Source: Fomitopsis serialis
Taxonomy: Eukaryota > Basidiomycota > Agaricomycetes > Polyporales > Fomitopsidaceae
Reading direction: 5' to 3'
Assembly: GCF_022376445.1 (NCBI RefSeq)
Contig: NW_025955360.1
Coordinates: 1 to 35,396, forward strand
Length of the DNA stretch: 35,396 nt
Shown one piece after another: positions 9,263 through 20,187 of the stretch. A program made the translations under genes and the position numbers. The notes below the pieces were generated by a model, which did no database searches, was not told the origin of the DNA, and saw only the letters and a program-made list of their open reading frames with translations. Positions within the stretch are counted from its first letter, which is position 1. Each line of letters begins with the position of its first letter.

Positions 9263-11083
9263 CCCGCGCTCGTGGGTTTGCTGTGTCTTCAATATGGCCT
9301 TGCTGAAACCTCACGGCGTTATTTTGGTGCGTAGAGTGCTGATATAAGTGTTCCGAGCCTATCTGGTGAGCATAGAGAGAGCTAGGTGAAGAATGAGGAG
9401 GAGACAGACCGGAGACAGACCAAGGAGGAGGACAGACGCGGGGCGCAAGGTCACGACGGTGGTTACACCATATGCGGCTCAAGCGCTCAGTCGGCCTCCT
9501 CCTCCTCTGACAGCGACCGGCTCCTCAGGCAGCTGTTGCGAGTCGATTGTTTTGCTCATGTCCCCTGGGCACACATTGCCACCCTAAGTCCCTCCGTTAT
9601 CTATACCTCAGCTTTCTGCTGTCTGACCACTACTCTCGCAAGTAATTGGGACTTAAAGAGCCACGAACCGGCCACTGTATTTCCATGGCTCGGACCAGTG
9701 TCTCCGGTACGTGCGCCCGTCTCATGGAACTGGATACTGCCAATAGCAACCTTGACTATATCAGGATCTTTTCTAGTTTGGTGCCGGTCTTAATGCGTGG
9801 TGATATCCGTGACTGAGCACAGCGGCTACGAAAGGCATGTACGAACAGTTCGAAGTCATTGACTGAACTTTGCTTTCATTTCGACGCGGAAGTACTCATA
9901 GATGCTGTATAGATGCCTCATGCCGGTACCATGTTGCAATCCATCTGTTCTCCATCATACCACACCGCCAGTCCGGAACAGGCGTGATTTGAAGAAGACA
10001 CCGTCAGACAGATTCGGTTTGGCATTGAATGCGGTCCACCTGTTAATTGCGATCAGCATCATCGTTAGTCCCCTTTCAGTGTGCCGAGTTCCTAGTATCT
10101 GTCGACTTGGAAGTCGAACCGCACATATTCAGCCGTCGGAGGCATGTATAATGTCCGCGTTGATCTTAATTCCTTCACAATAAATCTACTCGTCCGGGGA
10201 TTGTTCTCAGTCAGGTGGGTCGATCGCCTCACGCATTCAGTACGTTTTGAGCAGCACTGAGACATCACAAGCTCCTTGTCAATGTTCTCGTGCATCCAGG
10301 CGTCTGTTGTCGTTATATACAATGGAGTGTTGAGCAATCAATGACACAGTTGGTTCATCTTGAAGGTTAACGTTCAACATTCAGCTAGAGTTCACCATCC
10401 TTGCCTCATCATTGCCCCTTGTGTATGAGCTGCAAGCACTGCTCGATCTCGAAATGCATGGCAAATGAGTACTTGGTTCTCTGCGAAGATTTGTCTAGTG
10501 GTAAGTAATCAAGCTTGGTACTGATCTTCATGGCGATCATTAATGGTCATCGAATTAATCAATCCTCAGACTGCTTGGTTCATTCAGCAAGTGTCACATA
10601 GCCTCGTCTATGCGGACATCGCCCCAACGTATCACGATGTACATACAATGTATACAGGCGGTCTGTTTCATCGCGTTGTTCTGATCCATTCAGTCGCTGA
10701 CTGAACCTTGCCTTCATAGAGCGTCAACAGGAGCTCTGGATTGCTTCTCGTAGGTAACCTGTGATCGCATTAGTACCTTACAGTGGTCTGCTGGCACTTC
10801 GACTGGAAGCTTATCACTGTCGCACCGGTACCGCTGGCCATGGTAGGCCGGGGTTTGAACTTACGGCAAGAAAGGTTCCCGGGACATGAAGGTGATACGA
10901 TGAACTTGCGATGAACTTGATCTTTGCGCGTTCAATTTCAGATAAATACTAGGGGTCTAGCGTATCGTAGTATGCCCTCACATTGTGTCTGCCCTCGAAC
11001 TGTGTCTGCCCTCGAACTGTGTCTGCCCTCGAACTGTGTCCGCAAGCAGAGAGTTTCCAGACGGATTGAACATCTGGTGAAGC
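9263..11083. other. Gene-free DNA inside the 4-kb insertion between duplicated segments
   Basis: I find no supported gene. A short similarity links 9855-9880 and 10690-10720 (GACTGAAC followed by TTGC and TTCAT). The right end holds a 17-bp tandem repeat (10984-11041) just before the start of the DUF6534-type relic. Confidence 0.4.
10984..11041 (+). repeat. Tandem repeat, 17-bp unit, about 3.4 copies
   Basis: The unit TGTGTCTGCCCTCGAAC occurs three times perfectly and once partially. It ends about 40 bp upstream of the putative start codon at 11084. Confidence 0.9.
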
Positions 11084-13048
11084 ATGCCGATCTTACGTGT
11101 CAACCTTGATCCCACCATGGGAGGCATATTTATCGGCGCATTGTTTTCCGCAATGTAAGTTGTACCCAATGCGTGTTCAAATTGTCGTCTGCCAGTGTAA
11201 CACCTGTCGCAGGTTCTATGGGTTTACATGCGCACAAGTCGTACATTACTCTCGGAACTACCATCAGCATGACAAAGTGTTCGTAAAGATTCTCGTACGT
11301 CCTGTTCTTGTTCAGTGCAGGCACTAGTGTTGATCACAGGGTTGAGGTTGTCTGCATATGGTCTGTCCAAGTTCACGGTATATGGTGGCCTTACGAGCCG
11401 CGGGCTGACGCAGGTCGATCAGGATGTTTGACACAATCATCACTGCCTCAGATGTCTATGTACGTTGTCAGAGCTGCGTTCGAAGAAATCAGGCTGATCC
11501 TTATTGTAGATCCTGTGGTACTTCGTCGTTCGGGGCCATGGCAGCTTGTTCGACCTTCTCGTCCTTCCCAAGTACTCCATATACTCATAATGAAGCTGAA
11601 GCCTTTTGCTAACATGAGACTCCAGAACATACAGTGTGAGCCCCTGATCAGGTCATAAGGGTCAGGTCGTACTGCTCATGCTATGACCTAATCACTCACC
11701 ATAGCTGGAGTATGCAACTACCGTACGTGATTGTTGTGGCCCGATGCTTGCGGCTACTGAAGTGCTGATGTCCGGTCAGTCCGTGACGATCTGTATTGTA
11801 CAGATGTAAGTGATATAATCTTTTGGCGATCTATTAGTGACCTGTGGCCCTTCAGCTTCTACATACACGGTATATGGCAGTGTGAACTTATTCTCGCCTA
11901 GAAGTTGGTCCCTGGCACTGAAGTTTCTCTCCCCTCGGAGTGCTCGAGCGATCGCCCTATAAGCTCAGACTGGCAGCCACATTACTCCCGGTGAACACCG
12001 TTGCATATACCCGCTCATGCCAGTGTACTGACTGACACGGTCAATGCCAGCTGGTTTTATCTCTCTTGTCTCTCGGTATGTCTCGCAGCGCATTGACGTT
12101 CGTCGTCTTGATATACGATTATACGCTGATGATTGCACGCCAGCGTCTGGCATCGGTGAGTCCCATTTACAATCTGTCTAAATTGGGTGTCGTGTTGCAC
12201 TCACCATATCCCGCCTTCGACAGTGGGCGTGCGCGAGACTTCGTACGTAGAGTGAGGTGTAGCGTACGGCAATGAATATGCTGAGATGATCTTAGCGCGC
12301 ATGGCTGGATCATATCCAAGACTCTTACTCCAAACAGAGTGAGCGCTCGGATCCGTGCTTTCAAAGGATTTATGCTCACCGATGGCGCAGGTGCCAACTG
12401 CGATCAGAGTTTGCGCTGCTGGAATGGCTGACATCTGTATATGTGTCGCCCTTTCTTGGACGTTGCGCAGCAAGATGTCAGGTCTCAAACAGTGAGTGTG
12501 TTCTCTTTCGCACTGACTGCCATTGTATTAGACTAACTGTCTGTGCTCAAGCATGGACAGTGTCATACGTACACTTACTGTATACATCATCAATCGCGGG
12601 ATTCTGACAACGTGCGTTATTCAGCCTAGTCTAACAGCTCGGAGTCTGCTGATGCTAGGATAACTTTCAGCGTCATACAAATCATGCTCCTTGGGACGGT
12701 TCGTCTGCAATTCCAGGCACCCCATACATGCTAGCTCACGTCCGCGCCAGTATTTGAGTTCCATCGACCAGGACAAGATGATCTGGGCGATCTTCCATTG
12801 CGCTGGAGGAAAGAGTACGTCACTGACACCGTCGTACGCGCTGTGCTGACGTCCTGTAGTCTACGTGAACTCGATGATGGCCGTGTGAGTGGTCATTAAT
12901 TTCCCCGGGCCGCTTTGCCTTGCAGTACGCCCGGGCTTACTATATACTAATCGTGCTCATGTCTAGGCTCAATGCCCGGAAGCACCTGAAAGGAGGCGTG
13001 TCGCATGTATCAGGTTTCACGGAAGACGCATCTCGGACCTTGGTTTGA
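11084..13048 (+). pseudogene. DUF6534-type seven-helix membrane protein gene, probably broken in the middle
   Basis: The first two exons (11084-11154, 11213-11294) give MPILRVNLDPTMGG, a first helix and FYGFTCAQVVHYSRNY, typical of this mushroom-specific family. A middle piece near 11780-11875 gives QSVTICIVQ joined to FYIHGIW. The last six exons (ending 12491; 12552-12611, 12671-12698, 12772-12814, 12860-12884, 12967-13048) join in frame. They give ADICICVALSW, DSVIRTLTVYIINRG and the hallmark IYVNSMMAVLNARKHL. Between 11295 and 12380 I cannot find a continuous frame. Compared with the second relic at 31495-33426, a 2-base length difference near 11750-11780 shifts the frame. Function in the family is unknown. 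It may still be expressed in part. Confidence 0.68.
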
Positions 13049-13258
13049 AAGGTTCAATGACGCGGTAAGGGGAATCCGAGCGTGTCCTAACAGCATGTTC
13101 TACCATGGTCATCCTGCGCTGGTATGACCCAGATTCTGAGTCGAAGACACAAGTCCTGGAGATCCTGACAAGGTGGCATGTACGGAAGTAACAGTCTCGA
13201 GAATTCATGAAAACCCCTCCTCGAAGGTGCCCTTTAACGGTCGCGTTAAGATTCATGC
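13049..13258. other. Spacer between the DUF6534-type relic and the duplicated segment
   Basis: No gene is seen in these 210 bp. Confidence 0.35.
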
Positions 13259-13330
13259 ACATGAGGGGGCTGTTCGTGTTCATCTTCAGTGCCTCGTGTG
13301 AGGCGAACGGTCACTGAGCTGATGGTACGT
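13259..13330 (+). pseudogene. Fragment of the 3' end of the coiled-coil/membrane-helix gene
   Basis: This stretch matches 8359-8430, the last ~55 coding bases plus the stop region of the gene at 7555-8422, including the shared TGAGCTGA around the stop. The rest of that gene is absent to the left. It is followed by spacer matching 8423-8724 and then by intact COQ3, so it is the second copy of one duplicated block. Confidence 0.75.
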
Positions 13331-13563
13331 ACTGCACTCCTTCAGATGCTGAATGCATCGCATGGTATTCCCAACGCCCCAAATCCATATCTGGACGTCT
13401 CATATGCACTTCTCATCCTCGATCCGAGTGCGAGAACAGAAGTTTGGGCTGGATCGTATTTTACTATCGTATGTACTATGTTGCTATGCACAACATGGTC
13501 CACCACGCGAATACGACGAAAGGTGCCACAGTCCGATGCCGCGCAGCATAAGCCAGAGCACGT

Positions 13564-14743
13564 TCACTCTAGGGGTCTCCGAACCCAGAAGAGGTAGTTG
13601 CACCCATCTCCCCAACTTGCGCCCACGGCGCCGCGGGGGACCAGCGCCCATTCACTCTTCCACGGCACGTATATCATCCCACGCGTCTCCGCCTCCGTAC
13701 GCGTAGGCAGGCCCCCATACAGACGGGAGATCCATGGCGTTTCCTCTGGGCTGGAGCGGTGCTCGCAGAAGAACTGCGTGAGCTCCTCTGGCCGGACGAA
13801 CTTGGAGTAGGTGTGCGTGCCGGGCGTGACGAGGCGTAGGACATCCTCCGCAGCGAAGATAGTGAGTAGGTATGCGAGCGGTGTGCGCGAGATCGTCGAG
13901 AGGAAGAGATGTCCACCAGGCTGCGCGGCGCCGGGTCAGAACGCATTCGGGGGACGGGATGTAGGGGCTCACCTTGACTAGGTCAGCGCAGTTGCGCAGG
14001 AATACGCGTGGGTTGTCGACGTGCTCGAGGACCTCCATAGAGCAGACAACGTCAAACTGCTTCGGACCACGAGTAGCAAGCACGTCCTCCGCAGACGTAT
14101 GCTCGTACGTCAGGGTGCCCTTGCCTTTGCCCGGCGGCGACGGTAAAGTTGAGGATGGCACGGAGGATAAAAGGTTGAGGGAAGGATCGGACGACGCGTG
14201 TAAGGATGCAATGCCAATGTTCGATGCAGAAGCGTCAATGCCGAGTGTATTTGCGCCCAGTCTGCTGAGGCTCTGCTGAAGTCAGCGTCGCTGCGAGGTC
14301 AGCACCATGGAAGCACACCTCACAAAGAAGGCCACCTCCACATCCCACGTCTAGTACGTTCAGTCCCTCTAGCACCCCATTCTCGCCCGCGAGATCCTCG
14401 CCATCCTCTCTCCTCATTTCAAGCTACAGCGACGTCAGCTACGATACCCCACCGATTCAAGAATACTCCTTACCAGTTTCTCGCGGATGAACTGAACTCG
14501 AATGGGATTCATTTTATGCAGCATCTGGAACTCGCCACGCTCGTCCCACCAATGTGAGGACAAGCGAGAGAAGAGGGCTATCTCGTCTGGGTTGACCGAA
14601 GACTGCGTTCCGGGCGTCGCCGACATCGAGGATGAACGCGACGCATGATACAGTCGCTGATGTCGTTGTGCGGAATGGTAGCAAGGAGCGATTCGAAGAA
14701 CACGAGAAGGAGGGTTTGACAGTCTCAGCATTGGTGGCGGCAT
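13564..14743 (-). CDS. COQ3: Mitochondrial ubiquinone-biosynthesis O-methyltransferase
   Basis: Four exons, 14474-14743, 14319-14423, 13973-14272 and 13564-13920, give 343 residues. The N-terminus is rich in Arg and Ser without acidic residues (first ~40), as in a mitochondrial import signal. SVNPDEIALFSRLSSHWWD opens the conserved domain. The SAM-binding motif VLDVGCGGG is at 113-121, the ribose-binding acidic residue is in GIDAS (about 138), and FDVVCSMEVLEHV is at 198-210. The last exon has GGHLFLSTISRTPLAYLLTIF and RGMIYVPW, both characteristic of COQ3. The enzyme performs both O-methylations of the coenzyme Q head group at the matrix side of the inner membrane. The intron 2 acceptor could also lie 3 nt earlier on the transcript, adding one Gln. 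A broken partial copy lies at 8725-9262. Confidence 0.93.
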
Positions 14744-15721
14744 TGGGACGCGAAGCGCGACTCTCGCGACGCGTCCTGGACGCGCTCCTCGGCAGCGTGC
14801 ACGTGCTCACGACTACGATTGCCAACTTTACAGACGAGGCTACGATCATTGACTAGCATGACACAATTCAGAAATGTGTTATGTCGGATGCTAAGAGTCG
14901 AGGGGTGGCATTGGAAAGTGTGAAACATCACGCAAATGTCACGTCTCATAAAAATAGTAACAAGTACGTAGTGAACAAGAAGGCTGGAACAAGGAACGAC
15001 GAGAAGGGGGATGGGTTGATAAAGGGTATTTACGAGAAGAAATGTGATCAAGGGAGTGGAGGAAGACGTAGAGACGAAGGAATGACGGCAGGTGGAATGG
15101 ACTAGTAACAAGGGAGCTGGAAAATATTCGGGGTAAATGTCAATATTGAAGTTGGTGAAATGAAAGATGATGCTGAATGGATGGAAGAAATGCTAAGGTC
15201 CACAGAAGCTGCCGTGGAAAAAGATACATCTCGAAGAAGAATACGCCATGTTGAGTTCAAGCGAGGGACCAAGCAGTGCTTTCGTCGAATTGGGGATGCG
15301 AGTTGGAGAAGAGAGGATGCTGAGCTGCGATGGAGGCGAAGGCGGCGTAACAGTCGAGGAAAGAGGGGAATGCGAAACTTGATGCAAAACTGTGGCTTGT
15401 ATCCGTGTGTAGAGGTCAACGCGACTGCGGATGAGGACAGACTGTAGAGGAGCGCGTGTCCTTCTTCGTCTTCCAATTGAGTGCTTGCGGCACATCAACT
15501 CCCGCGTCAGGCCGGCCATTCCCTGAGGTTTGAGCGACCATTAACGTCGACCACACGGTGTGCAAGCGGGCTTCCAAGCGAAACTAGCTCGAGCTCGTAG
15601 GCGGTAGTGTTTGCAGCAAGTTTCATCTTCTCATCTCTCCCCACCTCGCACGTCGCCCTCGTCTCCAGCGCAGACCAGCACCCTCCGCTCCCCAGTCGTA
15701 CCCCCATGTCGACGCGACCGC
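14744..15721. other. Intergenic region with purine/pyrimidine-biased tracts
   Basis: This should contain the COQ3 promoter (minus strand, starting at 14743). From about 14885 to 15110 the plus strand is strongly purine-rich, so COQ3's own strand is CT-rich upstream of its start, a common look for fungal housekeeping promoters. Open frames here are low-complexity, and I do not accept any as a gene. Confidence 0.45.
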
Positions 15722-18700
15722 TCAGTTGCCCAGGCCGAACAAGCGGCGCAAGGACCCTGCACGCTTGCTTGGGCCAGGCGCGGCAGATGTTGCAACGACG
15801 TCGGAGACAAGTGAGGCGGCAGGGAGGGAGCCTGAGGTGCTACTAGGCGATGCGCTTCGTACCGAAGACGTGGACGTAGAGCCATCGGTGAGCTGAGGAG
15901 TATCGCGTGGTGGCGAGGGCAGAGACGGAGGCGTGCTGGGCGGTGACGGCACCGAAGAGATGCTTGAAGTGGACGCCGTCCTGCCCAGAATCCGGCTGAA
16001 GAAGCCGCTGCCGATGCGTCCTTTCTTGCTGTCCTCCTTGTTCGCAAGTGCGGCAACCATTGGATGAGGTACGTAGACACCCTCAGGCTGGACAGGGCCT
16101 TGTTCGGAAACAGATGGCCCCGAAAACTCTCCGAGGTCCTTGGGGACCACACCGACTGCGTGCATGGCGAGAACGGGATCCACCCAATCTGCGAATTTGG
16201 GGACCGCTGGCTCGGGCATAGGGCGAGAGAGCTCTTCTCTGATCTTCTCGAGAGCCACCTCGTCCACACTGTCCTCCGTATGGCTGGCTCCCTGTACACC
16301 GAGATTACATCAGAGTCAGTTGCCAGACGTATGATACAGTGCCTCGCTGACGTACCATGAACGATGAGTCATCGCCGCTCATATCGAAGATGGACTTCCA
16401 ACAGTTCTGTCCCAGTTCATGGACAGCGTCGATGGCAGGCAGACCGGCGCTGTCTTCGACCTCGATAGACGCACCGACCTGCTCCTCGTGGAGCCCGTTG
16501 ATGCTGAGAATGGTATCAGACACAGTCATCTTTGCTGCGCCGGCCTCTGTGACTGGAACCTCATCAGATGATGGCGCGATGCCTGTGACGGACTGATCAA
16601 CGTCTCCGATGACGGTAGCCTCTAGCTTCTCTTGCGAGCTTTTGCAGGAACCAAATTCGCCGATTCCGGTGTCACCGACCATTATCGTCACCCCCTCGGG
16701 TTTTGAGAATCCCTCGCCGAGTACCGTCGGGGATGCCATCCGCGGAGGAGCGTCAACGACGACGACGTCGTCTGGGATTTTGATGACATCATAGTTGTCG
16801 TCGTTCTCATCGTCCCCAGGTAGAATGACCATGCAGGGATCGACGCCGTCTTCGACAGTCTTGTCGCACGAGATGCTGAGGACTGACTGGGACTTGGCGC
16901 AGGGGATGGACTCAGAGGGTACACACCCAGGCTCCTCGCTCTTGTCGGCAAAGGCTACGTAGAGGGTCATGAAGCTAAGACATCAGAAAAGAGACAAACG
17001 ACATACGTGGCGCGTTGTTCGTGTCTTCCTCTTTCTGGTGCTCTTGCTGAACTTGATGGATCAAGGCAGTGACTTCGCCCGCCTTGACGTCGTGGGCAGC
17101 CGCATCGGAAGGCGCATTGGTATCAGAGTACGCAGTTCCACTAACACACTCTGCACAACCATTTGAGAAGGAACAGTCAGGGTATATGGGAGTAGACGCA
17201 CCTTCCACAATCATTGCGCCAAGGTCATGTTCGCAGTCTTGTGTTTGCTCATTTTGGCATAGAAGGTCCGATGCATCATCCTCGCTCTCATGGACCTGGG
17301 CGACAGGTGTGTCGATTTTGGCACTTAAATCGGCAGCGTCATGTTCGCCAGCAGTATCAACTGCCATGTAGTGTGAACGAGAGAGCCACGACATATAATG
17401 CAGGCGTACCCTTGTTGATGAGTGAACTGGGCTTCAACTCGTGTCCGCCAATGGTAGGCTCTTGAGAGTTGCTGATCTCGTTACTGGGCAAAACAAGTTC
17501 GATAGCACCGCCCAATTCGACTCCGGAACGCAGTGAAGTCGTGGTCTCCTGGAGTGACAACGCGGGCTCTCTGCAGTGGACGATATCAACTATCATAAGT
17601 GTGCGAGCGATCGCAAACAAAGCGTACTCTTTTGCGCGAACCGGAAGATCTTGACGGACCCGAACTCCAAGCTTTCCCTCGGTGACCATCTTCTGCACTG
17701 TCGGTATGTTCCGCTTGCCATTGGTGGGATTGGACACAATAGCGGGTGCCTTCTGTTCTGTGAGCCTGACCGTTCGGACCGTCGCACGCATGCCGGGAAT
17801 GACCTTGCGTCCAGATTCGCTACGAGGCTGAGAGACGACATTGTCCTTGGATACCGGGCTTCGGACGGTCGAGGGAGCGTTGGCTCGGTCTCGGAAAGGC
17901 GGGCGTGTAGCAGTGGGCGCCTTGGGAGGCAGTGGACTCGTGGTACGCTTTGCAGCACCACCGATATTGCGCGACCGAGCGTGTCTCCCAATCTCAGCAC
18001 CGAACGCAGGGGCGGACGTGCCCTTCGTCTCTATAAACTTCGTAGTGACTGGCGAAGGCGCAGAACCATGCCGTGTAGCGGTGCGTTGTACAGGTTTAGC
18101 CGAGATCGGAGGCCCCGGACGTAAGGGTACGACCGATTTCACAGGGCCCACGCTACGAGTGCTAGGGGAGGCAGCAGACTTGCTTGTCGTCTTGTGGACG
18201 TCGGTACCCCGGGTGGCTGACGAGCGAGAAATTTGCACTTCCGTCTTGCGATTGTGCCTCGCAGTGGTCGCGGAAATTGCAGAACCAAAGGCGACCGATG
18301 TCTTCTTCTGCGTGGGAGCGGGTGCAACGGTCGACCGCGTACGGGTCCGGTTGTTGATATTCTCTGGGGCAGCTCCGCTTCGTAAGAGAGAGGCATTGGT
18401 CGGTTGGAGGTATCTCGGTGTAGCAGCGCTGGCGGGCGTTCCGTCACGATCGAGAACCTTGTACGATAGTCAATTCAGTACTTTGGAGCAGAAATGCAGC
18501 GAAGAGATGCAACACGTACTTGGTTATTCTTCGCCTTGAGCACATGCCCTGGTGCTTCACCAGAAGCTGTGATCGTAGACCTTCGGCGTGACTCAGGTGC
18601 CAGAGTAGCGATGGAGGTCGAAACTCCTGTTGGGCGAGATAGAACAACGCCGGAAGATCTAGTAGTGGTCGCTAGATCCGGTGGCTTGCAGATCTTCCTC

Positions 18701-18732
18701 CCAGCTGGGATTACAGGGGTCTTGACGGGCAT
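15722..18732 (-). CDS. Large, mostly disordered protein of unknown function (927 residues)
   Basis: Five exons: 18520-18732, 17410-18457, 17007-17360, 16356-16954 and 15722-16291. All junctions preserve the frame. The N-terminal half (to about residue 290) is very basic and rich in Ser, Thr, Pro and Arg (RSSATRG, KTTSKSAASP, RHARSRN). The middle (about 350-730) is acidic (HESEDDASD, PGDDENDDNYD, IPDDVVVVDAPP). The C-terminal part has a short acidic/hydrophobic stretch (VDEVALEKIREELSRP), then Ser/Pro-rich sequence ending SLRRLFGLGN. I see no catalytic motif, membrane helix or signal peptide. Such charge segregation occurs in scaffold, cytoskeleton-associated or nuclear proteins, but I recognise no family. 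The start at 18732 is preferred; an in-frame upstream start would need non-ATG initiation. Confidence 0.72.
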
Positions 18733-20187
18733 GATGATGAAGAGAGCAGATTTGACAGGAAAACAAACGAGATGCAACAAAGCGAAGGAAGAGCGATTCA
18801 CGAAATAATGAAGAGCGAAGGAAAGGACGGAGAACAGGAGACCTACGGGACGAGGCGGTCATATCTGCAAGCAAGACAGGCGGCTGGCAGTCAGCCCAAC
18901 CAACAGCGACATTCTCGTCTTCCATGATTTCATTTCTTACAGCGGTTGACAAGCAGACCCTCTCACCGTGATTTGGCTGTGCGCGTGCCGCAGGCATCGT
19001 ACTCTTGACATGTTTGGAGACGGAAATCAACAAACACGACGATGCGGGCCGCGGGCGCGTGCATCTGAGTGCCGAATAATGCCCTGTCATAGTCAAAATG
19101 CGTGCTCAAGGGAATTGTAGGCCCTTTCATCAGAATGCAAGAGGTTTTTGGTTCTCGTCCAGGCTATGCGGTGGCACGACGACGTTAAAGCAGAGTGAAG
19201 AACAGCACCTTCTAAAAAGAGGAGGAGACTCAGGAGTGCGCCGGCGCTTACATAAGACGATTCCCGCGTCACGCGTCGCGCCCAATCGATCATGATCGTC
19301 GTCCGCCGTTGTGCCAGTCGCCATCTACTCTCATCTCCATACTCGACTGCGAGTATCCCAACAACGGCTCTACAGCTGCTTTTGAGCTGTTACACTGCAG
19401 GTATGTATTGAACCCCCTCCCTCGACCTGCAGCCACTCATTCGTTCCGACTACGTCAAGAACAATGATCACCTTGCCGAGGATCACTTCCGAGTGAACAC
19501 AGGTCATACCCATCCAAGCCAACGACGAAGGATCATGTTATAGGTCAATTGTACTAATCAATCGCATTTGGTTTTCAACAGGGCACTTTTTACCGATGGC
19601 GGCTGGCTCTGTGTCAGAATGCCATCGCCAAGTTTCTACGTCAACGCGTTGATTTTGGAGCCTAACCATGAACAGACGGCTGCATTCGATAAATCAAACA
19701 CTCAGGCTGTGCGCAGTCGTCTACCAAGACCCGCACAATATGGATGTACATCACTGCAAGATTCGCAAAGGCAAATGCAGTAACCCCCGTCGCCAATTGG
19801 CAGATTACGTGGCAGTCACTGTGAGCATCGCGTACGATTACTTCTGTGTACTAATTCGCTGAAGCCTGTTCGGTGATACCTTATCTTTGTATGTCTCCAG
19901 GCGTTAAGACTAGTAAGTATGTCTACGTGGCATCCTACAGCTTCAAGCTACATCGTTCCTCAGGTTTGTCTCCCAGTCCAAGGAGGGGGTATAGGTCAAT
20001 TCACTAACAATTATTCTCAGAGGCCGTGGGTATATGTGCCTATGAAGGGACTTTGCACGAGGTATGCGCCTTATTATGGTATCGTAGTGGAGACTGATGG
20101 TTCATTGGTGGTATTGTCTGTTGTGTCTTCTCAACTTCCGGGTTCTAGGCAAAGCCAGCGGCGGGTCAGCGCAGCTCAGATCAAGGG
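18733..20187. other. Intergenic region with possible degraded coding pieces
   Basis: The left part should hold the promoter of the 927-residue protein gene. Around 19280-19790 on the plus strand, open pieces of protein-like composition are separated by intron-like GTATGT...CAG segments: ILDCEYPNNGSTAAFELLHC near 19340-19400, SDYVKNNDHLAEDHFRVNT near 19447-19502, and TDGGWLCVRMPSPSFYVNAL near 19594-19653. I could not join them into one frame and recognise no family, so I do not call a gene. Confidence 0.3.

Noticed and set aside
15102..15519. Two overlapping Ser-rich minus-strand frames
   Set aside because: They arise from a pyrimidine-biased tract, overlap each other in different frames and show no domain or splice structure.
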